From an uncultured beta proteobacterium (GTDB taxonomy: Bacteria > Pseudomonadota > Gammaproteobacteria > Burkholderiales > Burkholderiaceae_C), in contig CAIQOO010000085.1 in assembly GCA_903873485.1 (NCBI GenBank), positions 1-52,341 on the forward strand: 52,341 nt of DNA, in the 5' to 3' direction. Shown in pieces: positions 19,320-28,913 of the stretch. The notes under the pieces were generated by a model that ran no database searches, had not been told where the DNA came from, and was given only the letters and a program-made list of their open reading frames with translations. The position numbers and the translations under genes are program-made. Numbering within the stretch: position 1 is the stretch's first letter; each line of letters begins with the position of its first letter.

Positions 19320-19511
19320 TCACCGGTTGCCACGGATCGGCGAGTCCTTGGTGATGCCCCATGAGGTGTCGGGTGGCGCTTCGGCGGGCTTGTAGCTGTC
19401 GAACTTGGCCGTGTAGTACAGGCCCAGGCCAAACAGTGTCAGCAGCACGACGGCACCGGCCACCAGTTTCAGGACGGTGACCCAGAACTTGGGGTCTTTG
19501 TCATCAGCCAT
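19320..19511 (-). CDS. Small single-span membrane protein
   Basis: This 63-residue product has a charged N-terminus (MADDKDPKFWV), one membrane helix (VAGAVVLLTLFGLGLYYTA) and a short outer tail. I do not recognise the family. It follows argF by 23 bases; a TTG at 19538 overlapping the argF stop is an alternative start that would couple the two. Probably the last gene of the argD-argF unit. Confidence 0.6.
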   Translation of the reverse strand: MADDKDPKFWVTVLKLVAGAVVLLTLFGLGLYYTAKFDSYKPAEAPPDTSWGITKDSPIRGNR

Positions 19512-19534
19512 GAGCGCGCCCAAGCTCTCGTCGA

Positions 19535-20512
19535 TCAATCAAGCTGGCCGAGCAACAGGTACTCCATCAGCGCCTTTTGCACATGCATGCGGTTTTCGGC
19601 CTCGTCCCAAACCACGCTTTGCGGTCCGTCAATCACATCGGCATCGACCTCTTCACTGCGGTGCGCTGGCAGGCAGTGCATGAACAGGGCTTGAGGCTTT
19701 GCCACCGCCATCATGTCGGTGCTGACGCGCCAGGCGGCAAAAGCCTGTTTGCGCACTTCATTTTCGGCCTCAAAACCCATGCTGGTCCAGACATCGGTGG
19801 TGACCAGGTCGGCAGCCTTGCAGGCGGCTTGCGGACTACTATAGGTTTGATAGCTGTCAGCGCTTATGCCATAAGGGCTGGAGGCTATTTTTTCATTAAT
19901 TTCGTAGCCCTGCGGGGTGCTGATGTTGACTTTGAAGTTCAGCAGCGTGGCAGCTTGCAGCCAGGTGTTGGCCATGTTGTTGCCATCGCCGATCCAGGCC
20001 ACGGTTTTGCCGGCGATTGGCCCGCGGTGCTCGATGTAGGTGAAGATGTCAGCCAGTATCTGGCAGGGGTGAAATTCGTTGGTCAGGCCATTGATGACCG
20101 GCACCCGTGAAAACTCGGCAAAACGCTCGATCTTGGTTTGCTCAAAAGTGCGGATCATCACCAGATCGGCCATGCGGCTGATGACCCGCGCGCTGTCTTC
20201 GATCGGCTCGGCCCGGCCGAGTTGGCTGTCGCCGGTGGTTAGGTGCACCACGCTGCCACCCAACTGGTACATGCCGGCCTCAAAACTGACCCGGGTGCGG
20301 GTCGAGGCTTTCTCGAAAATCATCGCCAGCGTGCGGTCCACCAGCGGCTGGTGCCGGGTAAAGGTCTTGAATTTGGCCTTGATGAAAGCGGCGCGCCGCA
20401 GCAAATACTGGTACTCGCTGGCGCTCAGGTCAGAAAACTGCAGGTAATGCCGCACTGGCGGCGCCCCTTTGGGGATGGTGCTGGGGATGCCAACAACGCT
20501 GGCCGGGTTCAT
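19535..20512 (-). CDS. argF: Ornithine carbamoyltransferase
   Basis: It makes citrulline from ornithine and carbamoyl phosphate. STRTRVSFE (carbamoyl-phosphate loop) and FMHCLPAHR are intact in 325 residues. ATG 20512 has AAGGAGT five bases upstream and overlaps the argD stop by ATGA. Codons at 19838-19884 consist of dispersed element copy 5, here in opposite orientation and another phase, giving IASSPYGISADSYQTYSS just before the conserved ADLVTTDVWTSMG; the surrounding fold motifs are undisturbed. Confidence 0.96.
   Translation of the reverse strand: MNPASVVGIPSTIPKGAPPVRHYLQFSDLSASEYQYLLRRAAFIKAKFKTFTRHQPLVDRTLAMIFEKASTRTRVSFEAGMYQLGGSVVHLTTGDSQLGRAEPIEDSARVISRMADLVMIRTFEQTKIERFAEFSRVPVINGLTNEFHPCQILADIFTYIEHRGPIAGKTVAWIGDGNNMANTWLQAATLLNFKVNISTPQGYEINEKIASSPYGISADSYQTYSSPQAACKAADLVTTDVWTSMGFEAENEVRKQAFAAWRVSTDMMAVAKPQALFMHCLPAHRSEEVDADVIDGPQSVVWDEAENRMHVQKALMEYLLLGQLD
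19838..19884 (-). repeat. Dispersed short element, copy 5 (in argF)
   Basis: On the minus strand it reads CCAGCCCTTATGGCATAAGC then GCTGACAGCTATC and CCTATAGT, close to consensus. It is co-oriented with argF but read in a different phase from the other coding copies. Confidence 0.72.
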
Positions 20513-21729
20513 GCGGACTCCTTCAACAGGGCTGAAATCAGCGGACACAAAATGCTGACGACTTCATCGGCCTCGGCCTCGGTGAGGATCAGCGGCGGCA
20601 GCAGCCGCACCACAGTGTCGGCGGTGACACTGATCAGCAAGCCGCAGTCGGCGCATTGCTGCACCAGCGCGCCACAGGGTTTGGCCAGGTCAATGCCGAT
20701 CATCAGCCCCTGGCCGCGAATTTCTTTCACCGCCCCGCAAGCCAGTTCGACCGCCAGTGCCTGGGCCAGCGCGCCAGCCAGGTGGCGGCCAAGCTGTGCT
20801 GCGTGCGCCAGCAGGCCATCTTCCTCCATGATGCGAATGGTCTCCACCCCGGCCCGCATCGCCAGCGGATTGCCGCCGAAGGTGGTGCCGTGGTTGCCCG
20901 GCTTGAAGATGCAAGCCGCCTTGGGGCCGGCCACCACCGCGCCCACCGGCACCCCCGAACCCAGCCCTTTGGCCAGCGGCATCACGTCGGGCACGATGCC
21001 GGCCCACTGGTGGGCAAACCATTTGCCGGTGCGGCCCATGCCGCACTGCACCTCGTCAATCATCATCAGCCAGTCGCGTTCATCACACAGCAGGCGCAAC
21101 TCACGCAGGTAGTCCAGGTGCATCGGGTTGATGCCGCCTTCGCCCTGAATCGTCTCGAAAAACACCGCCACCACGTTCGGGTTGCTGGCAGTGGCGGCTT
21201 TCAGACGGTCGATGTCGTTGATCGGCACCCGGATGAAGCCCTCCACCAGTGGCTCAAAACCGGCCTGAATTTTCGGGTTGCCGGTGGCGCTCAGGGTGGC
21301 GATTGAGCGGCCATGAAAGGCTTTTTCATAAACCACGATCTCGGGCCGGTCAATGCCCTTGTCATGGCCAAACTTGCGCGCCAGTTTGAGTGCGGCTTCA
21401 TTGGCCTCCAGCCCGGTGGAGCAAAAAAACACATTGCTCATGCCCGACAGTTCGACCAGTTTTTTCGCCAGCACTTCCTGATCGGGCACATGGTAGTAGT
21501 TGCAACTGTGGATGATTTTGCCAATCTGCTCTTGCAGCGCCGGCACCAGCCGCGGATGGTTGTGGCCGAGCGTGTTGACGGCAATGCCGCCGAGTGCATC
21601 CAGATAGCATTTGCCGTTGACATCCCAGACGCGGCAACCCTGGCCATGCGACAGCGCTATCGGCAGTCGCCCGTAGGTGTTCATCACGTGGGGCGACTGG
21701 GCTTCAATCAAGTGGGCAGCAGGGGTCAT
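20509..21729 (-). CDS. argD: Acetylornithine aminotransferase
   Basis: This class III PLP enzyme (406 residues) converts N-acetylglutamate semialdehyde to N-acetylornithine. The cofactor Asp is in MIDEVQCGMGRTG and the Schiff-base Lys in PLAKGLGSG. ATG 21729 has GGAGAA eight bases upstream; an in-frame start 12 codons earlier exists. It is first gene of argD-argF. Confidence 0.95.
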   Translation of the reverse strand: MTPAAHLIEAQSPHVMNTYGRLPIALSHGQGCRVWDVNGKCYLDALGGIAVNTLGHNHPRLVPALQEQIGKIIHSCNYYHVPDQEVLAKKLVELSGMSNVFFCSTGLEANEAALKLARKFGHDKGIDRPEIVVYEKAFHGRSIATLSATGNPKIQAGFEPLVEGFIRVPINDIDRLKAATASNPNVVAVFFETIQGEGGINPMHLDYLRELRLLCDERDWLMMIDEVQCGMGRTGKWFAHQWAGIVPDVMPLAKGLGSGVPVGAVVAGPKAACIFKPGNHGTTFGGNPLAMRAGVETIRIMEEDGLLAHAAQLGRHLAGALAQALAVELACGAVKEIRGQGLMIGIDLAKPCGALVQQCADCGLLISVTADTVVRLLPPLILTEAEADEVVSILCPLISALLKESA

Positions 21730-21967
21730 TGGCGGCTTCTCCGGCAAAGAAACAAGGCGGCCCAACGCAAGTTGGGCCGTTGAAGCGCAATTCTAGACTG
21801 ATCAGATGGCTGATTTGAGCCGGTTGGTGGGGCTGATTGCAGGTCACAATACGGCTAGATGCGTGTGCCTGAATTGAAAGTAACTCTTGTATAAGACATA
21901 AGATTGCGCTAATATTCTGCCGCGTTGCCATGTTGCGCACCCGACCACGAACGTACCCCTCTACAAG

Positions 21968-22300
21968 ATGGTTTCACACACTTTACAAAAAGTCTATATT
22001 TTGGGCCTGACCCACAGTGGTCGCGCGTTTCGACCGAGTGACTGGGCCGAGCGGCTGGCCGGGGTGATGAGCCAGTTTCGCCCGGGCGGTGCCCGCCCGG
22101 GCAGCCACATGGCCTATTCGCCCTGGTGTGTGCCAAGCAGTGTCAATGGTGTCCGGTGTGTCATCGTCGATGAGAAGTTGCGTGACCACGAGGTCATGGC
22201 CTGGGATTTTTGCATGAACTTTGCCAAAGACAATGAGTTGCAGACGTCGATTGGCGTGCCACCGGCATCCCCGGCGCCGCCCGCAGCACGGCAAAGCTGA
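21968..22300 (+). CDS. DUF3579 family protein
   Basis: This 110-residue protein carries the family signature ILGLTHSGRAFRPSDWAERLAGVMSQF and a conserved VNGVRCVIVD...WDFCMNFA segment. Function is unknown. In betaproteobacteria it typically neighbours argD/argF, as here, but transcribed divergently. It ends just before a strong bidirectional terminator. Confidence 0.88.
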   Translation: MVSHTLQKVYILGLTHSGRAFRPSDWAERLAGVMSQFRPGGARPGSHMAYSPWCVPSSVNGVRCVIVDEKLRDHEVMAWDFCMNFAKDNELQTSIGVPPASPAPPAARQS

Positions 22301-22331
22301 ATCAGGACAAGCTCAGCGCCGACCCCGGTTT

Positions 22332-22372
22332 AAAAGCAAAAAAGCCGTTCAAAGAACGGCTTTTTTGCTTTT
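22332..22372. terminator. Bidirectional terminator
   Basis: A perfect 19-bp stem with an AAA loop, with A runs on one arm and T runs on the other (AAAAGC...GCCGTTC-AAA-GAACGGC...GCTTTT), serves both the DUF3579 gene and rpsT. Confidence 0.93.
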
Positions 22373-22490
22373 GCTGACAGCGCACCCGTTACAAACGGCG
22401 AATACCCGAAAACTTGAGGAACATATCGCCGCCGCGAAGCCGCAGGGCAGTCCTCAACCAGTCAGATGTTCGTGCGGTTTGCCTGAAAAA

Positions 22491-22790
22491 TCAGGCAGCG
22501 ACGGCCAGGGCCTTGACCTTGGCAGACAGGCGGCTCTTGTCGCGAGCCGCCTTGTTTTTGTGAAAAATGCCCTTGTCGGCGACGGTGTCCACCACGGCTT
22601 GCATCTTGGCAAACAACTCGGTGGCTTTGGCCTTGTCGCCGCCGAGCACGGCTTTTTCGACGTTTTTCACCGCTGTCCGGTATTGCGAGCGCAACGAGGT
22701 GTTGGCGGCGTTGATCTTGATGTCCTGACGGACACGTTTGCGCCCCGACGCTAAGCGCGGGTTCTTTTTCTTGGGTTTTCCAGATGCCAT
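22491..22790 (-). CDS. rpsT: 30S ribosomal protein S20
   Basis: This basic 99-residue protein binds 16S rRNA. The N-terminus [19 protein letters not shown] and the helical repeats ([11 protein letters not shown] at the C-terminus) are typical. It is a single gene, divergent from murJ, in the common rpsT-murJ arrangement. Confidence 0.96.
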   Translation of the reverse strand: MASGKPKKKNPRLASGRKRVRQDIKINAANTSLRSQYRTAVKNVEKAVLGGDKAKATELFAKMQAVVDTVADKGIFHKNKAARDKSRLSAKVKALAVAA

Positions 22791-22897
22791 ATAAATAGTT
22801 CCTTGAGTCTGTGGATGTTGTCAGCAAAGCCGATGATTCTAGCAGGGCAGTTTTGGCGACCCGGCCCCGGCTAAAGGCGCGGCTACACTCACGCGCC

Positions 22898-24463
22898 GTG
22901 AGCCTCTTCAAATCCGCTTCGGTTGTTTCCTTATTGACGCTGCTGTCACGCATCACCGGCTTGATGCGCGAACTGCTGATCGCGTCAAGCTTTGGTGCGT
23001 CTGCCATGACTGACGCGTTCAATGTGGCGTTTCGCATTCCCAACCTGTTTCGGCGTTTTTTTGGCGAGGGGGCGTTCAGCCAGGCCTTTGTGCCGGTGCT
23101 GGCGGCTTGCAAAACGCAGCACGGCGAAGCAGCGACGCAGGTGTTGATTGACCGGGTGGCGACGGTGCTGGTCTGGGCCTTGCTGCTGCTCAGCGTGCTG
23201 GGTGTGCTGGGGGCAACCGGCCTGGTGTGGGCCATGGCCAGCGGTTTGAAGCAGGAGCCGCGCGGCTTTGAAGTGGCCGTGGTCATGACCCGCTGGATGT
23301 TTCCGTACATCGCTTTCATGTCGCTGGTGGCACTGGGTGCGGGTGTGCTCAACACCTGGCGGCGTTTTGCCGTGCCGGCTGCCACCCCGGTGCTGCTCAA
23401 CATCTGCATGATTGCGGCAGCAGGGCTGGGCGCGCCATGGTTCAAGACCCTCGGGCTGGAGCCGATTTATGCGCTGGCCGGCGGCGTGTTGCTGGGTGGT
23501 GCGGTGCAACTGGCGGCGCAGTGGCTGGCGCTCAGGCGCTTGCACCTGCAGCCGCGCCTGAACTGGCGCTGGCAGGCCTTGCGCGCTGCCTGGAACGATG
23601 CCGGCACGCAAAATATCCTGCGCCTGATGGGGCCGGCGCTGCTGGGGGTCAGCGTGGCGCATCTCTCAATGTTGATCAACACCCAGATCGCTTCGCATTT
23701 GCGCCCGGGCAGCGTGAGCTGGATCACCTATGCCGACCGGCTGATGGAGTTTCCGACCGCCATGCTGGGGGTGGCGATGGGTGTGGTGCTGATGCCGCAA
23801 CTGGCCAGCGCGCGTGCCAGTGGTGACGCGGCCCGGTATTCGGGCATGCTGGATTGGGGCTTGCGGCTGGTGGCGCTGCTGGCGCTGCCCTGCGCGGTGG
23901 CGCTGCTGGTGTTTCCGACACCGCTGGTGGCGGTGCTCTACCACTATGGCGCAATGACCGATTTTGACGTGCAGCAAGTCACTTATGCGCTGATGGGCTG
24001 GGGTGTCGGGCTGATTGGCCTGGTTGCCATCAAGGTGCTGGCACCGGGCTACTACGCCAGCCAGGACACCAAAACCCCGGTGCGGGTGGCGCTGGTGGTG
24101 CTGCTGCTGACGCAGGTGCTGAATGTTGTACTGGTGCCGATTTTTGCCCATGCCGCGCTGACCTTGTCGATCGGCATCGGTGCCCTGGTCAATGCCGGCT
24201 GGCTGTTGGCTGGCCTGATCAAGCGCGGCAGTTACACGCCAGAACCGGGCTGGGGCGTTTTTTTGCTGCAGGTGCTGGTCGGCTGCGTTTTGCTGGGGGT
24301 ATTTCTGATGTGGGCCAATGCCCATTTTGACTGGACCGCGCTGCGGAGCGAGAGTTTCAAGAGAATTTGGCTGCTAGCCCTTGTGCTGACTGCGTCAGCA
24401 GCTATTTATTTTGCAGCAATTCGGGTAACTGGCCTGAACTTGCGGCAACTGGTGCGGCGCTAG
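22898..24463 (+). CDS. murJ: Lipid II flippase MurJ
   Basis: This 521-residue protein of about 14 membrane helices moves lipid II across the inner membrane. The N-terminus SLFKSASVVSLLTLLSRITG and the conserved MRELLIASSFGASAMTDAF are clear. I use GTG 22898, where homology begins, over an open frame from 22811. The end of the gene (24369-24417) is made of dispersed element copy 6, encoding LLALVLTASAAIYFAA in the last membrane helix. Confidence 0.94.
   Translation: MSLFKSASVVSLLTLLSRITGLMRELLIASSFGASAMTDAFNVAFRIPNLFRRFFGEGAFSQAFVPVLAACKTQHGEAATQVLIDRVATVLVWALLLLSVLGVLGATGLVWAMASGLKQEPRGFEVAVVMTRWMFPYIAFMSLVALGAGVLNTWRRFAVPAATPVLLNICMIAAAGLGAPWFKTLGLEPIYALAGGVLLGGAVQLAAQWLALRRLHLQPRLNWRWQALRAAWNDAGTQNILRLMGPALLGVSVAHLSMLINTQIASHLRPGSVSWITYADRLMEFPTAMLGVAMGVVLMPQLASARASGDAARYSGMLDWGLRLVALLALPCAVALLVFPTPLVAVLYHYGAMTDFDVQQVTYALMGWGVGLIGLVAIKVLAPGYYASQDTKTPVRVALVVLLLTQVLNVVLVPIFAHAALTLSIGIGALVNAGWLLAGLIKRGSYTPEPGWGVFLLQVLVGCVLLGVFLMWANAHFDWTALRSESFKRIWLLALVLTASAAIYFAAIRVTGLNLRQLVRR
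24369..24417 (+). repeat. Dispersed short element, copy 6 (in murJ)
   Basis: It matches GCTAGCCCTTGTG, GCGTCAGCAGCTATT and TATTTTGCAGC, in the same reading phase as copies 2, 8, 9, 10 and 12, within the last membrane span. Confidence 0.68.
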
Positions 24464-24475
24464 GCCCTGACAAGC

Positions 24476-25328
24476 ATGAAGCTTTCATTGAATGTTCCGA
24501 CCCCGCTGGAGTATTTTGCCGCGCTGGTGCATACCGATGCTGGTTTTGCGCTGCTCGAAGCCGCCATCAGTCTGGCGCAAGACGAGTATCCCGACATCAG
24601 TGTCGGGCAGGTGCTCGGCGAAATCGACCAACTGATGGCCCGCTTGCTGCGCCGTCTGCCGACCGATGCGGCAGCGCTGCAAAAGCTGCGCACGCTGAAC
24701 CAATTTTTTTTACCGTGACTTGCACTTTGCCGGCAATTTCAACCACTACAGCGACCCCGACAACAGCTATGTTCACCTGGTGTTGCAAACCCGTCTGGCG
24801 ATACCGGTTTCGCTGGCCGTGATCTGGCTTGAACTGGCACAGGGTATCGGGTTGAAGGTGCGCGGGGTGGCCTTTCCCGGACACTTTTTGGTGAAAGTGA
24901 ACTTGAGCGACGGCCAGGTGGTGATGGATCCCCTGACCGGGCAGTCGCTCAGCGGGGACGACTTGGCCGAACGGCTTGAGCCTTACCGGGGCTTGGCAGG
25001 CCTGCTCGATGAGCCAGAGATACCACTGGGTCTGTATTTGCAGGCCGCCGCACCGCGCGAGATTCTCGCCCGCATGTTGCGCAATCTGAAGGAAATTCAT
25101 GCCGCCCAGGAAGACTGGCACCGCTTGATTGCGGTGCAGGACCGGCTGATTATTTTGTTGCCGCAGGCCTGGCCGGAATACCGCGACCGGGGTCTGGCCC
25201 ATGCACAGGCCGGCAGCAAAGGTCACGCGCTAAAAGACCTGGAGACCTACCTGGCCCATGCGGTTGCCGCAGCCGACCGCGCATGGATTGCCGCGCGGGC
25301 TGCCGGGTTGCGCCAGGAATTACATTAA
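24476..25328 (+). pseudogene. SirB1-family protein, frameshifted at a T8 run
   Basis: Two frames together make one SirB1-like transglutaminase-fold/TPR protein. The first (24476-24718) ends KLRTLNQFFLP then TGA; the second continues HFAGNFNHYSDPDNSYVHLVLQTRLAIP to 25328. Removing one T from the run of eight at 24704-24711 restores the family sequence NQFFYRDLHFAGNFN. So the gene is inactivated, or misread in sequencing, or relies on slippage on the T run. Residues for the C-terminal repeats (EDWHRLIAVQDRL, EYRDRGLAHAQAG) are intact. It directly follows murJ, a usual place for it. Confidence 0.85.
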
Positions 25329-25334
25329 AAAAGT

Positions 25335-25382
25335 GCCTGCAGCCCTTGTCCCGTATGCGCTGACAGCTATCTATTCAATAGT
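25335..25382 (+). repeat. Dispersed short element, copy 7 (supplies nnr stop)
   Basis: CTGCAGCCCTTG, ATGCGCTGACAGCTATC and TTCAATAGTA match the consensus. On the opposite strand its 3' end provides the last codons and the TAG of nnr. Confidence 0.72.
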
Positions 25383-26882
25383 ATTTTGGTGTTTTGACAG
25401 CAGCGCACCAAGGCCTGCGGGCGTAAGCGGTGCGGCCAGCCGTGCCAATTGCCCGGCTGTCAGCGGCTGGCTTGCGGGCCACTGATCAGCCATCTGACCG
25501 TGCCAATAAACCGCCTGGCAAGCGGCATCAAAGGCCGACATGCCGGCAGCCAGGTGGGCGCCGACCATGCCGGCCAGCACGTCACCGGTGCCGGCGGTGG
25601 CGAGACGTGCGTTGCCGGTCGGGTTGATCGCCGTGATTTGTCCGGGTGCCGCGATCACCGTGCCAGAGCCTTTGAGCACCACGGTGCAGCCAAATTGCGC
25701 TGCCAGGGCTTGCGCAGCGTTGAGGCGGTCGTGCTGCACTTGGTGTGCCGTGCGGCCCAGCAGCCGGGCGGCTTCCAGCGGGTGCGGGGTCAGCACGGTT
25801 TTCAGGCGGCGTGCCACCCGGTCAGTCAAGCCGGTTTGCAGCAACTTGTCGGTGGCCATGGCGTTGAGCGCGTCGGCATCCACCACCAGCGGGGACGGGG
25901 TTGATAAAAGTGCCGGGAGCATGGCGTGAATGGCGGCACCGCCACCGCAGCCACACACCAGCGTCATGGATGAAAAATCCATTTGGCTGACCTGCCGGAA
26001 CATCAGTTCCGGTTGCTGCACATTTAATTGAGGTGCCTGGTCATCGAGCAAGCCGACAAAAACCCGGCCCGCGCCCGCGTGCAAGGCGGCCGATGCCGCT
26101 AGCAGGGCGGCGCCGGTCATGCCGGGGGCACCGCCGACCACCGCTACATCGCCAAAGCTGCCTTTGTGCGAGCTGTGAGCGCGCGGCGCCGGCATCGATC
26201 GCGCCAGCAGCCGGGCGGTGGTCTGGCGGTCGTCGGCGGCAGGCGGCTGGAGGCCGAGCGGGTCGAGCCAGACGCTGCCAGCAGCATCGCGACCCTGGGC
26301 CGTGAACAGCCCGGGCTTGAGTGTCAGCAGGCTCAGGGTATGGGTGGCTTTGACGTGCAGTTGGGTGGCGGCACCGGTGTCGGCATGGAGTCCGCTGGGG
26401 ATATCGACTGCCAGCACCATGGCCGGGCTGGCATTGAGACGTTGCATCCAGTTTGCCATGCGGCCCTGCGGTTCACGCAACTCGGTGCCAATGCCCAGCA
26501 GCGCATCGATGCACAGGTCAAAGTCGCCCTCTGGTTCTGCGGCCATGCGGATACCGGCTGCCGATATGCGCTGGCAGGCCAGTGCCGTATCGGCGGGCAT
26601 CTGCTGCGGGTTGCCAAGCCAGGTCACCGTGGCCGGCTTGCCCAGGCGCAGCAATTGCAGCGCCGCTTCCAGGCCGTCACCACCATTGTTGCCCGGTCCG
26701 CAGGCAATCCAGATGCGCCGGGCATGTGGCGCCAGCGCCAGCGCCAGTTGTGCCACGGCCAGTCCGGCGCGCTGCATCAGTGTGTTGGGTGGCAAGCTGG
26801 CCTGGGCGCTGGTCTCGATCTGGCGGGTGCGAGTGATGCCGTAAAGCGCATGCCCGGCACCGGTGTCGATTTTTTGCACCAC
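25371..26882 (-). CDS. nnr: Bifunctional NAD(P)HX epimerase/dehydratase
   Basis: This 503-residue two-domain repair enzyme restores hydrated NAD(P)H. The N-terminal epimerase domain has CGPGNNGGDGLEAA; the C-terminal kinase-fold dehydratase has VGGAPGMTGAALLAA, CGCGGGAAIHAM and ATAGTGDVLAGMVGAHLA. The final residues (KHQNTIE) and stop lie within dispersed element copy 7. It is convergent with the SirB1-like gene. Confidence 0.93.
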   Translation of the reverse strand: MVQKIDTGAGHALYGITRTRQIETSAQASLPPNTLMQRAGLAVAQLALALAPHARRIWIACGPGNNGGDGLEAALQLLRLGKPATVTWLGNPQQMPADTALACQRISAAGIRMAAEPEGDFDLCIDALLGIGTELREPQGRMANWMQRLNASPAMVLAVDIPSGLHADTGAATQLHVKATHTLSLLTLKPGLFTAQGRDAAGSVWLDPLGLQPPAADDRQTTARLLARSMPAPRAHSSHKGSFGDVAVVGGAPGMTGAALLAASAALHAGAGRVFVGLLDDQAPQLNVQQPELMFRQVSQMDFSSMTLVCGCGGGAAIHAMLPALLSTPSPLVVDADALNAMATDKLLQTGLTDRVARRLKTVLTPHPLEAARLLGRTAHQVQHDRLNAAQALAAQFGCTVVLKGSGTVIAAPGQITAINPTGNARLATAGTGDVLAGMVGAHLAAGMSAFDAACQAVYWHGQMADQWPASQPLTAGQLARLAAPLTPAGLGALLSKHQNTIE

Positions 26883-27770
26883 TTAAAACTCGAAGCAGTC
26901 GCCTTCTCTGGCCAGCCGGTACTGCGGATCACCCGGTCGGCGCGGATGGTCGCGCAACACCTGCTCAAATGCCGCCTCCAGTGCATCGTCACTGCGGGTC
27001 GGTTCGTGGTGGGTGCAAAACAGCAGCTTGGCACCGGCCTGCCGGGCGTAATGGATGCTGGAGTGGAAGGTGCCATGTCCCCAGCCTTTTTTTGCCGGGT
27101 ATTCGGCGCTGGTGTAGGAACAATCGGCAATCAGCACATCGACACCAGCCATGGCGCGCTCGATGTCACCGGATTTTTCGTCCACGAAGGTCTGGAATTC
27201 GGCAAATTCGGGGTCATTGGGCTGGTAAATATTGACCGGCGGCTCATGGTCGCCGGTAAAAAACACCGATTTGCCATTGGCCTCGATGCGGTAGCCAAAG
27301 TCAATCACCGGGTGATTCATCATGTAGGGCGTGATCTTGGCCGAGCCGATCTGAATGCTCTCGCCAGGTGTCAGGGTAACGTATTCGATGCGGGCTTTCA
27401 TCTCGGCTTCACGGACCGGAAAATAGCTGTACTGCAACTGCACCGACATCACCTGTTCGACCCCCTTGCCTGAAACCGGGTCAAAGGCACCGTGCAGCCG
27501 CAGGGTGTTGCCCGGGATGAAGTTGGGGATAAAAAACGGCAGGCCCTGAATATGGTCCCAGTGCGAATGGGTAATGAGCACATTGGCCGTCACGGGCAGT
27601 TCGGCCAGCAGGGACTGGGACAGCGGGAAAATACCGGTGCCCGCATCCAGAATGATGAGTTCGTTGTTGTCGGTGCGCACCTCAATACAGGTGGTGTTGC
27701 CGCCGTAGCGCACGGTTGCCGCTCCGGGCGACGCAATTGAACCGCGAACTCCCCAAAATTTGACTTTCAT
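26883..27770 (-). CDS. Metallo-beta-lactamase fold hydrolase
   Basis: This 295-residue cytoplasmic hydrolase has HSHWDHIQG as its main metal motif, MNHPVIDFGYR, a later GDHE and a C-terminal CTHHEP. It belongs to the group encoded beside HDOD or cyclic-nucleotide proteins; substrate unknown. ATG 27770 starts the conserved MKVKFWGVRGS. It begins 10 bases after the HDOD stop and ends one base before the nnr start, so the three are probably one minus-strand unit. Confidence 0.85.
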   Translation of the reverse strand: MKVKFWGVRGSIASPGAATVRYGGNTTCIEVRTDNNELIILDAGTGIFPLSQSLLAELPVTANVLITHSHWDHIQGLPFFIPNFIPGNTLRLHGAFDPVSGKGVEQVMSVQLQYSYFPVREAEMKARIEYVTLTPGESIQIGSAKITPYMMNHPVIDFGYRIEANGKSVFFTGDHEPPVNIYQPNDPEFAEFQTFVDEKSGDIERAMAGVDVLIADCSYTSAEYPAKKGWGHGTFHSSIHYARQAGAKLLFCTHHEPTRSDDALEAAFEQVLRDHPRRPGDPQYRLAREGDCFEF

Positions 27771-27780
27771 GGTGGGCCTG

Positions 27781-28632
27781 TCAGATACGGGAAAATAATT
27801 TGGCATCCTCAAAGGCGGCATTCATGTCGCCTGAGGATGCAATGATATCTTCGAGTGTGCCGCCCATTCTCTTGACGATGGTCGCGGGCAAGGCATAAAC
27901 GCAAGGATTTCCGCCAAAACCAAAGTGCAGGTGTTTGCTGATCTGATTGGCCGTATAGACACAGGCGAACAAGGCACTGTCCTTTTGGTCAGTTTCGTAT
28001 TGGTGGGCGATGGTATCGATCAGGTCAGGCGCAAAGCGCCATTTTTCAACCAGCATGGCACCCACCACGGCGTGGTCGGCACCAATGGTCTGGCGCAGCG
28101 CTTCATGCAGCGAGGAGCCATCGGCCTGGCAGATGCCCAACGCCTGCTTGAACTCGCGCGGCAGAAACTGGGCAAACACGACCTTGCCAAAATCGTGCAG
28201 CAGACCGGCAATGAAACAATCCATCGGATCGGCATCGTCGATTTGCAGCGCCAGCAGCTTGGCAATCCCGGCGGTTGACAACGAATGCAGCAGGTACTGG
28301 TCCACGTCAAAGCCGGCCGCGTTTTGTTTCGACAGCATGCCGATCGCGGCAATGCTCAATGCCAGGTTCTTGATGGTGTTAAAGCCCAGATACACGACGG
28401 CATGGTTGACGGAGGTGATCTGCTTGGGCAGCCGGTAGTAGGCAGAGTTGACGACTTTGAGGATTTTGACGGTGACGACCGGGTCTTTATCGATGACTTG
28501 CACCAGATCCCGGGGCGTGCAATTCACATCCCGCGTCAGTTCGATGATTTTTTGAACGCTTTTCGGAAACGCCGGCATGCCATCGACTGCATTGGCAAGT
28601 TTTTGTGCAAGTTCAGGGGACATGGCGTGCAT
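27781..28632 (-). CDS. HDOD-domain signalling protein
   Basis: This 283-residue protein consists of one HDOD domain, an HD-related fold used in bacterial signalling. KILKVVNSAYYRLPKQITSVNHAVVYLGFN is the characteristic stretch, with FIAGLLHDFGKVVFAQ further on. Partner unknown. It is divergent from rpsB; the intergenic region holds the rpsB promoter. Confidence 0.88.
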   Translation of the reverse strand: MHAMSPELAQKLANAVDGMPAFPKSVQKIIELTRDVNCTPRDLVQVIDKDPVVTVKILKVVNSAYYRLPKQITSVNHAVVYLGFNTIKNLALSIAAIGMLSKQNAAGFDVDQYLLHSLSTAGIAKLLALQIDDADPMDCFIAGLLHDFGKVVFAQFLPREFKQALGICQADGSSLHEALRQTIGADHAVVGAMLVEKWRFAPDLIDTIAHQYETDQKDSALFACVYTANQISKHLHFGFGGNPCVYALPATIVKRMGGTLEDIIASSGDMNAAFEDAKLFSRI

Positions 28633-28751
28633 TGTCGATCAATATGTTGCCCGAAGCGCGTTGCGGCAATGGCCTTGCAGACAGCATTTTTTCATCATTG
28701 TGCAGAGTGTGTTGGGGAGACAATTTGAGCAAATCCATGCAAAAGTCACGA

Positions 28752-28760
28752 TGCTATACT
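28752..28760 (+). promoter_or_regulatory. Extended -10 promoter of rpsB
   Basis: TGCTATACT is an extended -10. It leaves about 150 bases of leader before ATG 28914, room for the S2-dependent autoregulation known in other bacteria. No good -35 is visible. Confidence 0.5.
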
Positions 28761-28913
28761 CGACCGGCTTTGCATGGCGACGAATATTGATCGCCGGGCA
28801 CAAGCAAATCGGCAAACCAGTTTTCTCAAGGTGTTGTGACGTGCGCTCGACCAAGCTCGGGCTCCTGCTGCAAAACAAACTGGATTTTAGACATAACCTT
28901 TGGAGTTACCCTT

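Noticed and set aside
24704..24718. Programmed frameshift in the SirB1-like gene
   Set aside because: Not needed to explain the data; a one-base mutation or sequencing error is simpler, though slippage is not excluded.
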